A stretch of 64,000 nucleotides of DNA from Parasediminibacterium sp051861445 (GTDB lineage: Bacteria; Bacteroidota; Bacteroidia; Chitinophagales; Chitinophagaceae): the NCBI GenBank assembly GCA_051861445.1, contig JBHYCS010000008.1:110851-174850 (forward strand), written 5' to 3'. This document shows positions 52,287-61,042 of this stretch, in pieces. The number at the start of each line of letters is the position of its first letter. Within the stretch, counting starts at the first letter, position 1. A model generated the notes under the pieces. That model saw only the letters and a list, made by a program, of their open reading frames with translations. It was not told where the DNA came from and did no database searches. Position numbers and translations under genes: made by a program.

Positions 52287-54719
52287 TTATCTTAAAATCG
52301 CAATTACTACTCCAGCTAAACTAGCCATTGCACTTGTTAGCCCAATAATTTCAGCTGTTGATAATCCACTTTTTTGACGCTCAGGCATTTTAGGCACCAA
52401 TATTTCTGATCCAGCAGTAACTGTAGGATATTTTTTGAAAAATAAAAATCGCTTGATTTTGCTTGCCTCTCCATTTGGATACAATACATACAACTTCTTT
52501 TCTCTAGCATTATCAGTAAAGCCACCAGCCTTATCAATATAAAATTTCAAAGATTCTCTTTCTTTAAATACGATTTCAGATGGTATCATTACTTCTCCAC
52601 TTACTCTGATTTCATTTTTTTGTTTTGGAATAACCAACACATCGCCTTCTTGCAAAATCACATCATCAATTCCATTGGGGTTATTGATAATTTTTTGCAA
52701 ATCCAATCCTACTTTAATGGTTGGTTTTACATACTCATTTGCTAAAACAGAACTAGTATCTTTTGTTTGTCTTTGTATTCGTTTAATACGCTCTTCTTTC
52801 TCTTCAGATGTATATAAAGAATTAACACGAATTAAACTAGCCGCTTCCTTAAAAGCTAACGGAGTTAACCCACCAGAACGCTGCAACAAACTACTTACAC
52901 GTTCATTTTTTTCAGTTAATGTATAATTACCAGGATATTTTACTTCTCCATCCACTTTAATAGTTACTTGCTCTTGATAAGATGGTTTTCTTCGAACAAC
53001 AATTAAGTCCCATGGCTTAAGAGGCACATCGTTACCAGTTATTCGTAAATCTTTAGTAGCTGCTGCTTCAATTACCAATGCTATTTCATTTTTGGCACTA
53101 CCACTATCATTAATTACTCTACGAGCTATTTCAATTTTTTTTGTTGCAGATGCATCTGTAAATCCATCAGCTAAAAAAATTAAATCACTTAATGTAATTC
53201 CTTCAAAATATGGAAACACGCCAGGATTTTTTACTTCTCCATCTAACGTTAAGGTAAACTTCTGCTGATATGCATCGGCAGAACCAATAATTACTTCATC
53301 ATTTTTTTGCAATACAAAATCAGCTACAGTTTTCGAAACAATTCCTTTTACATCGAATGGGATAATGATTTTACTTAAATCTGCTTCATTCGTTCTAATT
53401 ACCAATCCTCTCTCTTTTAATGCCTCCCCTTTTAAGCCTTCTGCTTTTTGAATGAGTTTTAAAATAGTAATTCCATCTTCTAGTTCGTATGTTCCAGGTC
53501 TGTAAATGGCACCTTTAATCGAAACGCTATTATTATATCTATCTAGCACTTTACCTATAAAAATAGAATCACCTTTTTTGGGAAAATACATGGCAAAAGA
53601 AGTTTGCAAAATATCTTTTATTCTTCTTTCTTTATCCGTTACCTGTTTTACTTGCAATGCTGCTGTATATGCTTCATTGGTAAATCCGCCTGCAAAATCT
53701 ATCAATTGTTGCAGATTATTTTGAGGCAACAATTCAAAAACGCCGTTTCGCTTTACTTGTCCTGATAAAGTAACTTGTACACTTGCTGTAGGAATTCGAA
53801 TTACATCCTGATCATTCAATCGAATATTATTGGTCTGATCTCCTTTTAACAAAAAATCATACGCATCTAATTTCACAAAAACCTTATTGTTTCGTATCAA
53901 TTCTATTTGTCTAAACGATCCTTTTTCTGTAGGGCCTCCTGCTACATATAAGGCATTAAACAAAGTTGATAAAGATGAAATACTGTAAGAACCTGGTTTT
54001 CTAGCTTCGCCTATAATGGTTACTTTAATACTTCTAATTTTAGCAATACTTACTTGCAATTGAGTTTGTCCGCTAGCCAAACCTGCGTATCCATTTTTCT
54101 GCATTTTGTCTTTAATACGTCTTGTTGCTTGCTCAACCGTTAAACCAACAACAGGAATTATTCCTACATAAGGAATATTGATACTTCCTTCTGGAGAAAC
54201 ACTTAATTTATAATTTGCTTCTTGATAGCCAAAAATATCAATGGCTAATTCATCATCAGGACCTAAACTATAATTTTTGGGAGTTGCAATACGAAGATTA
54301 GGCTCAAAAATTGGAGTAGGATTATTAAATAATTCGCTACCAAAAATATTATTATTTTGATTTTTTTCTGGTTGATAAGGAATAGATAAAAGTGAGCTAT
54401 CGATGGTTCTGCCATTCGATTTAACAATGGTTCCAACCGACTTAGTTGAACTTGTACCCATACCTAAAGAAGACATCCGTGCCCTTAACTTTGCCACTTC
54501 TACAGAAGACATGCCACGTTGTAAAGCCAATTGCTCTGCCTGTGTTTCTGATAAGCCACTTTGCTGCAATTGATTTCTATATTTTAAAATATCTTCATCA
54601 GATAATGCATCTGCCTTAAAAGTACTTAAGTCTCTATTTTTTAAAATATCCTGTGCACTAATAGGGGGAATTGAAGTTGCAAATACACTAATCAACAACA
54701 ATAAACGAATAGATTTCAT
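52287..54719 (-). CDS. SLBB-domain polysaccharide export outer-membrane protein
   Basis: An 810-residue Wza-like export protein. A signal peptide (to about residue 22, PPISAQ) is followed by a helical segment peculiar to Bacteroidota (about 30-90), the polysaccharide-export domain (PKNYSLGPDDELAIDIFGY, with VGLTVEQATRRIKDKM), and about five or six SLBB repeats (for example VTIIGEARKPGSYSI, VTLSGQVKRNGVFEL, LTLDGEVKNPGVFPY, IKVDGEVKYPGNYTL, IRVSGEVMIPSEIVF). A C-terminal helix (GLTSAMASLAGVVIAIL) ends it. Far longer than E. coli Wza because of the extra SLBB copies. It forms the outer-membrane channel of the export system. Confidence 0.92.
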   Translation of the reverse strand: MKSIRLLLLISVFATSIPPISAQDILKNRDLSTFKADALSDEDILKYRNQLQQSGLSETQAEQLALQRGMSSVEVAKLRARMSSLGMGTSSTKSVGTIVKSNGRTIDSSLLSIPYQPEKNQNNNIFGSELFNNPTPIFEPNLRIATPKNYSLGPDDELAIDIFGYQEANYKLSVSPEGSINIPYVGIIPVVGLTVEQATRRIKDKMQKNGYAGLASGQTQLQVSIAKIRSIKVTIIGEARKPGSYSISSLSTLFNALYVAGGPTEKGSFRQIELIRNNKVFVKLDAYDFLLKGDQTNNIRLNDQDVIRIPTASVQVTLSGQVKRNGVFELLPQNNLQQLIDFAGGFTNEAYTAALQVKQVTDKERRIKDILQTSFAMYFPKKGDSIFIGKVLDRYNNSVSIKGAIYRPGTYELEDGITILKLIQKAEGLKGEALKERGLVIRTNEADLSKIIIPFDVKGIVSKTVADFVLQKNDEVIIGSADAYQQKFTLTLDGEVKNPGVFPYFEGITLSDLIFLADGFTDASATKKIEIARRVINDSGSAKNEIALVIEAAATKDLRITGNDVPLKPWDLIVVRRKPSYQEQVTIKVDGEVKYPGNYTLTEKNERVSSLLQRSGGLTPLAFKEAASLIRVNSLYTSEEKEERIKRIQRQTKDTSSVLANEYVKPTIKVGLDLQKIINNPNGIDDVILQEGDVLVIPKQKNEIRVSGEVMIPSEIVFKERESLKFYIDKAGGFTDNAREKKLYVLYPNGEASKIKRFLFFKKYPTVTAGSEILVPKMPERQKSGLSTAEIIGLTSAMASLAGVVIAILR

Positions 54720-54730
54720 TCTGTTAAATA

Positions 54731-55486
54731 TTATCCTTTTGTTTTAATGAAAAATTGTGTAATCTTTCTAATCGGTTTCAAAAATAAGGTATACCAACGA
54801 GGTTTAAGTGCATTTAGTTTCCAAGCTTTTCGATCTTCCATATTTGCTCGTATTCTATTTTTGATAGATACATTGCTTTGTCCACCAGAACGCATGTGTA
54901 CCAAAACCTTATTCAAATAGGCTGTTTCTACATTGTGTTTATACAAAAAACGAAGCATCAACTCATAGTCAGCAGCTCCCCATAAGGCTAAATTAAAAGT
55001 GCCAAACTGTTGATACAATTCTTTTCGAACGAAAAAAGTAGGATGTGGAGGCATCCAACCATATAAAAAATTATTTTTTCTATAATCTCCAGAAATCCAA
55101 GTTCGAGTAATCTGATTGGTATTATTAGCATCTACATACACCAAATCTCCATAAACAGCCTTACAATTGGTATCTTTAAACAAGGCTACCACTTTTTCAA
55201 TAACCGTTTCATCTGCATAAAAATCATCCGAATTTAAAATACCAATAATATCACCATTACAAAGTGAAATGCCCTTATTCATAGCATCATAAATGCCTTT
55301 GTCTTTTCCTTGATGCACAAATCCTTTGTGTGCAGATACAGCTACAATATCAAGTGTATTATCTGTTGAAACACCATATACTATAATGTGCTCTATAAAA
55401 GGATACGTTTGCTGCTGTACAGATTGTAAAGTATCTTTTATAGTTGTTGCACTATTATAAGTAGCAGTAATGATAGAAACAGTCAT
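54731..55486 (-). CDS. Glycosyltransferase family 2
   Basis: A 251-residue GT-A enzyme of the WcaA/PssE-like type. VSIITATYNSATTIKDTL, HIIVYGVSTDNTLDIV, and the D-x-D-like GILNSDDFYADETV are present, then GWMPPHPTFFVRKELYQQFG, a common motif of this GT2 subgroup. The ATG at 55486 (MTVSIITA) is chosen over 55507 because family members begin there. It follows the nucleotide-sugar dehydrogenase gene by about 73 bp. Confidence 0.9.
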   Translation of the reverse strand: MTVSIITATYNSATTIKDTLQSVQQQTYPFIEHIIVYGVSTDNTLDIVAVSAHKGFVHQGKDKGIYDAMNKGISLCNGDIIGILNSDDFYADETVIEKVVALFKDTNCKAVYGDLVYVDANNTNQITRTWISGDYRKNNFLYGWMPPHPTFFVRKELYQQFGTFNLALWGAADYELMLRFLYKHNVETAYLNKVLVHMRSGGQSNVSIKNRIRANMEDRKAWKLNALKPRWYTLFLKPIRKITQFFIKTKG

Positions 55487-55559
55487 GAAAAATAAATTAT
55501 TGATCAATCAACACAAAGCGAATAAATGAAAATATAATGACTTTACAATGAATAAGAAA

Positions 55560-56831
55560 TTATAACCGCCAATAATAAGTACAAATAAATGCTGCTTGTT
55601 CTTTATTAAACATGGCTTTCACATCAAATAAATACAAGCTTTTTTGTATTGAAATAGATTGCAAATAGGCTAAGGAATATTTAGAAAAGTCGGTATGTTT
55701 AACGGCAACTATAATAACATCGTAAGTAACATTTTCTGGTATTGACGAAAGAATATTTTTATTCAACAACAAACTACTACTTGCAACATGAGGGTCTACA
55801 ATATCTACTTGAATTTGATAATCAATTAATGTTTCTGCAATATCAAACACTTTCGAATTTCTACTATCGCTTACATTTTCTTTAAATGCACATCCCAAAA
55901 TTAACACCCTAGATAATGAAATAATATTCTGTTTCGCTATTAATGCTTTTAATACTTTGTCGGCAATAAAACGCCCCATTTGATTATTTACATGCCTACC
56001 TGAATGAATAACTTGAGGGGAATAACCGAGTTGTTCGGCCTTATGTGTTAAGTAGTAAGGATCTACACCAATACAATGCCCACCAACCAAACCAGGCTCA
56101 AAAGGCAAGAAATTCCATTTTGTGGCAGCAGCTTGCAAAACCTCACGGGTATCAATTTGCATTTTATCGAAAATTAATGCCAACTCATTCATGAAAGCAA
56201 TATTCAAATCTCGTTGTGCATTTTCTATTACTTTAGCCGCCTCAGCCACTTTAATGTTAGATGCCACATAAATACCAGCATGTATAACTGAACCATATAA
56301 AGAAGCCAAATATTGTGTTGTTTCTACAGTGTCGCCTGCAACAATTTTCACAATAGACTCTACAGGTTTATGCTTGTCACCAGGATTCACTCTTTCAGGA
56401 GAATAGCCAACAAAAAAGTCTTTCTTCCAAACTAAACCACTCGTTTTTTCCAAAATTGGAATACATACTTCCTCTGTTAATCCTGGATAAACAGTAGATT
56501 CATACACAACTGTTGTGCCTTTTTGTAAGATAAAACCGATATGTGTAGATGCTAATTTTAATGGATGTAAATCAGGCTCATTACTAGCCGTAATATCTGT
56601 AGGAACCGTAACAATAATGGTAGTACAAGCAATTAAATCTTGTACTTGATTGGTAAACTGAATTGATGATTGTTGAATAGCATTTTTTGTAAGCTCATTG
56701 GTATAATCTATACCTTGATGCAACAAACTAATTTTAGCGGCATCTATATCATAACCTATTACTTGATGTTGCTTTGCAAATAAACAAGCAAGGGGTAAAC
56801 CAACATATCCTAATCCAACAATACCAATCAT
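55560..56831 (-). CDS. UDP-N-acetylhexosamine 6-dehydrogenase, WbpO/TviB type
   Basis: A 423-residue nucleotide-sugar dehydrogenase that oxidises C6 of a UDP-HexNAc to the uronic acid with two NAD. GIVGLGYVGLPLACLF binds NAD, TTVVYESTVYPGLTEEVC and the catalytic cysteine in GGHCIGVDPYYLTH are present, and the C-terminal domain starts at LILGCAFKENVSDSRNS. The closest resemblance is to UDP-GlcNAc/GalNAc dehydrogenases (TviB, WbpO). The partner epimerase (TviC/WbpP) was not seen. The upstream region is the repeat array. Confidence 0.92.
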   Translation of the reverse strand: MIGIVGLGYVGLPLACLFAKQHQVIGYDIDAAKISLLHQGIDYTNELTKNAIQQSSIQFTNQVQDLIACTTIIVTVPTDITASNEPDLHPLKLASTHIGFILQKGTTVVYESTVYPGLTEEVCIPILEKTSGLVWKKDFFVGYSPERVNPGDKHKPVESIVKIVAGDTVETTQYLASLYGSVIHAGIYVASNIKVAEAAKVIENAQRDLNIAFMNELALIFDKMQIDTREVLQAAATKWNFLPFEPGLVGGHCIGVDPYYLTHKAEQLGYSPQVIHSGRHVNNQMGRFIADKVLKALIAKQNIISLSRVLILGCAFKENVSDSRNSKVFDIAETLIDYQIQVDIVDPHVASSSLLLNKNILSSIPENVTYDVIIVAVKHTDFSKYSLAYLQSISIQKSLYLFDVKAMFNKEQAAFICTYYWRL

Positions 56832-56962
56832 TTTAAATTTTAATTATGAGCGTATAAACAAAGTTTGGATATTATCCTCTCAGCCTTGGTTTGTGTCCCC
56901 ACAAAACAATCCTTTACTCCTAAAAACAATCCTCAGTACCACAAAAGCCAAGTATTTACACC
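56832..56962. repeat. Left partial repeat before the tandem array
   Basis: The stretch 56883-56962 contains GCCTTGGTTTGTGTCCCC and CAGTACCACAAAA segments that recur at 63650-63709 before the fifth repeat copy, and parts of the 3' half of the main unit. The first 50 bases are the upstream region of the dehydrogenase gene. Confidence 0.75.
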
Positions 56963-57288
56963 TTCTTTTCCACTTTTTCCTTGATGGAAAAGTGGAGCAA
57001 AAAATCAAGACAAATGTATATTCAGCAACATTTGTCCTAATTCGCTATTCAACTGTATTACTACTGAATACTCAACAGCAAATCTTTATTCAACTTTGGA
57101 GCTGCTGATTTTCTTGTCATTCTGACGAAGGAAGAATCTCCCCAAAAGCATTCCCAAAGCTCAATCCTCAGTACCACAAAAAGCCCAATCAAGGCTTCCC
57201 AAAAAAACGGCCGAACATCGTTTTTCTGTGTCTTTTTTTCGTTATTTTTTTGGACAAGCAAAAAAGAACAATAAAATTCTATTTAAAA
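56963..57288. repeat. Tandem repeat unit, copy 1 (326 bp)
   Basis: The unit opens with a hairpin (TCCACTTTTTCC with GGAAAAGTGGA), then the stem GACAAATGT/ACATTTGTC, the motif TTGTCATTCTGACGAAGGAA shared with many bacterial intergenic repeats, AAACGGCCGAACATCG, and a terminal hairpin around GGACAAGC. Each copy carries open frames of 60-72 codons on both strands; these are not convincing genes. This copy has GTTATTTTTTT where others have GTTCTTTTTT. Confidence 0.9.
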
Positions 57289-57613
57289 TTCTTTTTCCAC
57301 TTTTTCCTTGATGGAAAAGTGGAGCAAAAAATCAAGACAAATGTATATTCAGCAACATTTGTCCTAATTCGCTATTCAACTGTATTACTACTGAATACTC
57401 AACAGCAAATCTTTATTCAACTTTGGAGCTGCTGATTTTCTTGTCATTCTGACGAAGGAAGAATCTCCCCAACAGCATTCCCAAAGCTCAATTCTCAGTA
57501 CTACAAAAGCTCCATCAAGGCTTCTCAGAAAAACGGCCGAATATCGTTTTTCTGTGTCCTTTTTTCGTTCTTTTTTGGACAAGCAAAAAAGAACAATAAA
57601 CTATCATTTTATA
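57289..57613. repeat. Tandem repeat unit, copy 2 (325 bp)
   Basis: Nearly identical to copy 1 over the first 190 bases; differences cluster in the 3' half (for example AACAGCATTCC, TCAATTCTCAG, GAATATCG). It contains a perfect GTTCTTTTTTG/CAAAAAAGAAC hairpin at its end. Confidence 0.92.
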
Positions 57614-57939
57614 TTCTTTTCCACTTTTTCCTTGATGGAAAAGTGGAGCAAAAAATCAAGACAAATGTATATTCAGCAACATTTGTCCTAATTCGCTATT
57701 CAACTGTATTACTACTGAATACTCAACAGCAAATCTTTATTCAACTTTGGAGCTGCTGATTTTCTTGTCATTCTGACGAAGGAAGAATCTCCCCAACAGC
57801 ATTCCCAAAAGCTCAATCCTCAGTACCACAAAAAGCCCCATCAAGGCTGCCCAGAAAAACGGCCGAACATCGTTTTTATGTGTCTTTTTTTCGTTCTTTT
57901 TTGGACAACCAAAAAAGGACAATAAACTATTATTTTATA
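57614..57939. repeat. Tandem repeat unit, copy 3 (326 bp)
   Basis: Same organisation; the 3' end has GGACAACC rather than GGACAAGC, and AAAAGGAC instead of AAAAGAAC, which weakens the terminal hairpin. Confidence 0.92.
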
Positions 57940-58249
57940 TTCTTTTTCCACTTTTTCCTTGATGGAAAAGTGGAGCAAAAAATCAAGACAAATGTATGTT
58001 CGGCGACATTTGTCGTTGTTCGCTGCTCAACTGTAGTACTACTGAATACTCAACAGCAAATCTTTATTCAACTTTGGAGCTGCTGATTTTCTTGTCATTC
58101 TGACGAAGGAAGAATCTCCCCAAAAGCATTCCCAAAAGCTCAATCCTCAGTACCACAGAAGTCTAATCAAGGCCTCTCAGAAAAACGGCCGAACATCGTT
58201 TTTCTGGGTCTTTTTTTCGTTCTTTTTTAGACAAGCAAAAAAGGACAAT
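57940..58249. repeat. Tandem repeat unit, copy 4 (about 310 bp)
   Basis: The most divergent copy: changes are concentrated in about 45 bases after the first hairpin (TGTTCGGCGACATTTGTCGTTG region), mostly A to G or T to G, while the 9-bp stem GACAAATGT/ACATTTGTC is intact. It ends 8 bp before the stop codon of the acetyltransferase gene. Confidence 0.92.
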
Positions 58250-58257
58250 TACCCCCT

Positions 58258-58821
58258 TTATTTCATCTTTCGCTCTCTCACCTTAACAGCAGGATTTCCT
58301 TGATAAATTGTATATGGCTCTAAATTTTTTGTGGCTACAGAACCTACAGCCAAAATAGAATGCGACGCACAATGAATACCAGGACAAACAACTGATTTTG
58401 CTCCAATCCAAACGCCATCTTCTATCATTACTTCTTTTACCATCAAATCAAAAGTTGTAAGTGTGTAATTATGATTACCTGTTAAAATATAGGCCCCTTG
58501 TGAAATACAAGCATTCTTCCCAATTTTTATCAAAACCAAACTGTCAATCCAAACATCCTCACCTATCCATGCATAATCACCAATTTCTACATTCCAAGGA
58601 TATTTAATGTGTACACAAGGTTTTATCATTACCCCCTTTCCTACTTTTGCCCCAAATAATCGTAACAAACTCGATTTTAAACCAACAATAGGAAACAATT
58701 TACTCTGAAAAAATAGGGCACTCACATAAAACCATACAATACGTTTAATGCTTCCTGCACCAGTATTGTACCAGCTATTATTATATTGTGAAAGATTGGT
58801 TTCTGACTGCATAAACGCCAA
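58258..58821 (-). CDS. WcaF-like O-acetyltransferase
   Basis: A 187-residue left-handed beta-helix acetyltransferase. Hexapeptide repeats run from about residue 60 (VGKGVMIKPCVHI) to 165, with the catalytic histidine in the ILTGNHNYTL segment and the C-terminal YQGNPAVKVRER typical of the colanic acid WcaF group and of NodL-like proteins. It would acetylate a sugar of the repeat unit using acetyl-CoA. The 8-bp gap from the acyltransferase gene upstream puts it in the same operon; repeat copy 4 begins right after its stop. Confidence 0.88.
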   Translation of the reverse strand: MAFMQSETNLSQYNNSWYNTGAGSIKRIVWFYVSALFFQSKLFPIVGLKSSLLRLFGAKVGKGVMIKPCVHIKYPWNVEIGDYAWIGEDVWIDSLVLIKIGKNACISQGAYILTGNHNYTLTTFDLMVKEVMIEDGVWIGAKSVVCPGIHCASHSILAVGSVATKNLEPYTIYQGNPAVKVRERKMK

Positions 58822-58829
58822 TATTTATT

Positions 58830-59900
58830 TTATCTACCTCCTATAATGATTGTGTAAAAGCGAGGCATTAATTTCTGTAATGTTTTTGCAACAATAATAG
58901 CTATTACCACAGACAAAATAGGACAAAGCCAATACAATACAAACAAACTTAATACAGACTTATTTGAAAAATAAAAACTTGCTTTTCGAAGAATCGTAAG
59001 CATGGGCTCATGAAAAGCATACACGAAAAAAGTATAACTAAATATGGTCATCCACCATTGTGTAATTTTCTTATGCTTCATCAAAACATCGTATCCTAGC
59101 CATACAGCCAACATACCTATTACAATAGTAAAACTCTGCATTAAATTTAGATACTGATAATAATTTCCCATGTTTAAACAAACAAGCAAATACGTTCTTG
59201 TAGCACAAAGCATTAACCAAAGTACACCTAAGATAATAGAAAGTTTAGGTGCTATTTTAGGAAAAGAAAAGGGCAACAATGCAATACTTGCACCCAAAAC
59301 AAAAAAACAAAAGCTCATGTTTTGAAACACATACAAATACGTATTTGATACCCACATTACAATTGCAATGAAAAGCAACAACCATTTTGTATATCTAATA
59401 GCCAAGTATATAAAAGGAGACAAACAAACAAGCACCATCAAATCTCGAATAAACCAAAGTTGGTAAGCCAACGGATCTAAGAAAATAACATGTACCAATT
59501 GTTCAAACGAAAAGTTTGCTACCAACCTTGTAATGAAAAAGGGTTTCGAATAGGGAATTTGCTGTAATAGCCAATAAAACAACAACGAAAGAATAGACCA
59601 ACTAATATAGGGTATGAATAAAGAATGAAATCTTTTTTTGATTTTATCAGTAAAGAAAGAGGTTGTAATTTTTTTTCCCTGAAAAAAAAAGAATCCAGAA
59701 ATAGCAAAAAAACTTGGAACGGCAATTCTTGCCAAACCATCAGAAACAAAAGATTGTACAAATAAATTAAAACTATCTTTTTCTACTGCAACTCCATTTC
59801 CAAAATTAAACTTCATTGTTGTCCCATGAATAAACACCACCAAAATCATCGCAACAAATGAAATTACCTTTAATTTATCACTTAAATAAGTATCTATCAC
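58830..59900 (-). CDS. Acyltransferase family 3 membrane protein
   Basis: A 356-residue inner-membrane acyltransferase with about ten helices. The conserved first-helix histidine is in LVVFIHGTT, and PSFFAISGFFFF and the FFVYAFHEPML segment near the C-terminus are characteristic. Family members O-acetylate or O-acylate exported polysaccharide sugars. It lies 8 bp before the WcaF-like gene; the two modifying enzymes probably act on the same polymer. Confidence 0.9.
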   Translation of the reverse strand: MIDTYLSDKLKVISFVAMILVVFIHGTTMKFNFGNGVAVEKDSFNLFVQSFVSDGLARIAVPSFFAISGFFFFQGKKITTSFFTDKIKKRFHSLFIPYISWSILSLLFYWLLQQIPYSKPFFITRLVANFSFEQLVHVIFLDPLAYQLWFIRDLMVLVCLSPFIYLAIRYTKWLLLFIAIVMWVSNTYLYVFQNMSFCFFVLGASIALLPFSFPKIAPKLSIILGVLWLMLCATRTYLLVCLNMGNYYQYLNLMQSFTIVIGMLAVWLGYDVLMKHKKITQWWMTIFSYTFFVYAFHEPMLTILRKASFYFSNKSVLSLFVLYWLCPILSVVIAIIVAKTLQKLMPRFYTIIIGGR

Positions 59901-59979
59901 AATAAAAAATTAAATCAATGAAAACAAATACACCATTAACAAAAAGAAAAATCTGACCAAACTATTAAATTAGTAAATG

Positions 59980-61029
59980 CTATAGTTTGCTATATAAATT
60001 ATACAATTGTTCACCAATAAATGCCTCACTATATTTTTCTGCGATAAAGCTAGCATTTCGATTACTCAAATCAGCATCAAAATCTTTATGGAGAATATTT
60101 TGGAAAATAGTAGCGATGGATGCAACATTCGACTCTATTTGATAACCCAATTTTTGATGAAACACAGTAGAAAAATTGCATCCTTCTGTAATTATAGGAA
60201 TACATCCATAGCTCATTGCCTCTAAAACACTTACAGGAAATCCTTCACTCAATGAAGGCAACACATAGTAATGTGATGTAGCTAGCAATTGCTTTTTTTC
60301 TTCACCATAAACAGCACCTACGTATTGTATATTGTCTGTAAAAAATGGTTGTATCGCTGTTAGCTCACCTTCATCAGGACCAGCAATTACCAATTGCAAA
60401 TGTTGTTGATCTTTCATTACCTGATGCCACGCTTGTACAAGTGGTACAATTCCTTTTTTAAAATGCAAACGAGCCATAAACAGAAATCGAATAGGTGCGA
60501 TTTGTTTTTGCGGAACTGTAGCTGGAATTTTAACACCATTCTCTACCAAAACAACAGATTTTCCAAACACTTTATACAAGTTTTGCTGTTCAGCAGCACC
60601 TACAGCCCTAACAACGTTAGCTTGTTTACTCAACCGATTTTCTACAAGCTTAAAATAGAGCCACTTCTTCCATCGTTTATGCTGCATGCTCCAAGGTTCT
60701 AGCATACCATGTGGCACATAAATCCACCTGAATCCTTTTTTTTGTAAAGCCCTACCTAAACGTGTAGGAAATTGCCAACAGCCATGTGTAACAATAATGT
60801 CTGTACTAGGTTGTAATTGATGTTCTGTTATCAGTAAATCAATAGAAATTTTTGCAAAATCAGTGGAATAAGTAGCAATATTTAGTGGGTACTTAAAATC
60901 ACTGATAGGATGCCATAATACTGATTCAATTCCATAAGTAGAAAGCAAATAATCACTTCCAAAAATGGCAGCATTCCAAATACCGAAGTTTATTTTATCA
61001 AAACGATCTACAATATGAATGATACGCAT
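59980..61029 (-). CDS. Glycosyltransferase family 4
   Basis: A 349-residue GT-B enzyme. RIIHIVDRFDKINFGIWNAA opens it; WIYVPHGMLEPWSMQHKRWKK and VVLVENGVKIP mark the domain boundary; RFLFMARLHFKKGIVPLV and the E-x7-E in LPSLSEGFPVSVLEAMSYG form the donor site. It lies 13 bp after the polymerase gene and about 79 bp before the acyltransferase gene. The sugar is unknown. Confidence 0.9.
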   Translation of the reverse strand: MRIIHIVDRFDKINFGIWNAAIFGSDYLLSTYGIESVLWHPISDFKYPLNIATYSTDFAKISIDLLITEHQLQPSTDIIVTHGCWQFPTRLGRALQKKGFRWIYVPHGMLEPWSMQHKRWKKWLYFKLVENRLSKQANVVRAVGAAEQQNLYKVFGKSVVLVENGVKIPATVPQKQIAPIRFLFMARLHFKKGIVPLVQAWHQVMKDQQHLQLVIAGPDEGELTAIQPFFTDNIQYVGAVYGEEKKQLLATSHYYVLPSLSEGFPVSVLEAMSYGCIPIITEGCNFSTVFHQKLGYQIESNVASIATIFQNILHKDFDADLSNRNASFIAEKYSEAFIGEQLYNLYSKL

Positions 61030-61042
61030 AGGATAAAATTAT

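Noticed and set aside
56893..58086. Open frames of 60-72 codons in each repeat copy, on both strands
   Set aside because: They exist on both strands of the same bases. In copy 4 the plus frame has a mix of silent and amino-acid-changing substitutions with no coding bias, and no ribosome-binding or promoter context is consistent. Repeat structure is the simpler explanation.
56963..58249. Tandem array as a CRISPR
   Set aside because: Units are about 326 bp and nearly identical throughout; there are no short repeats with unique spacers and no cas genes nearby.
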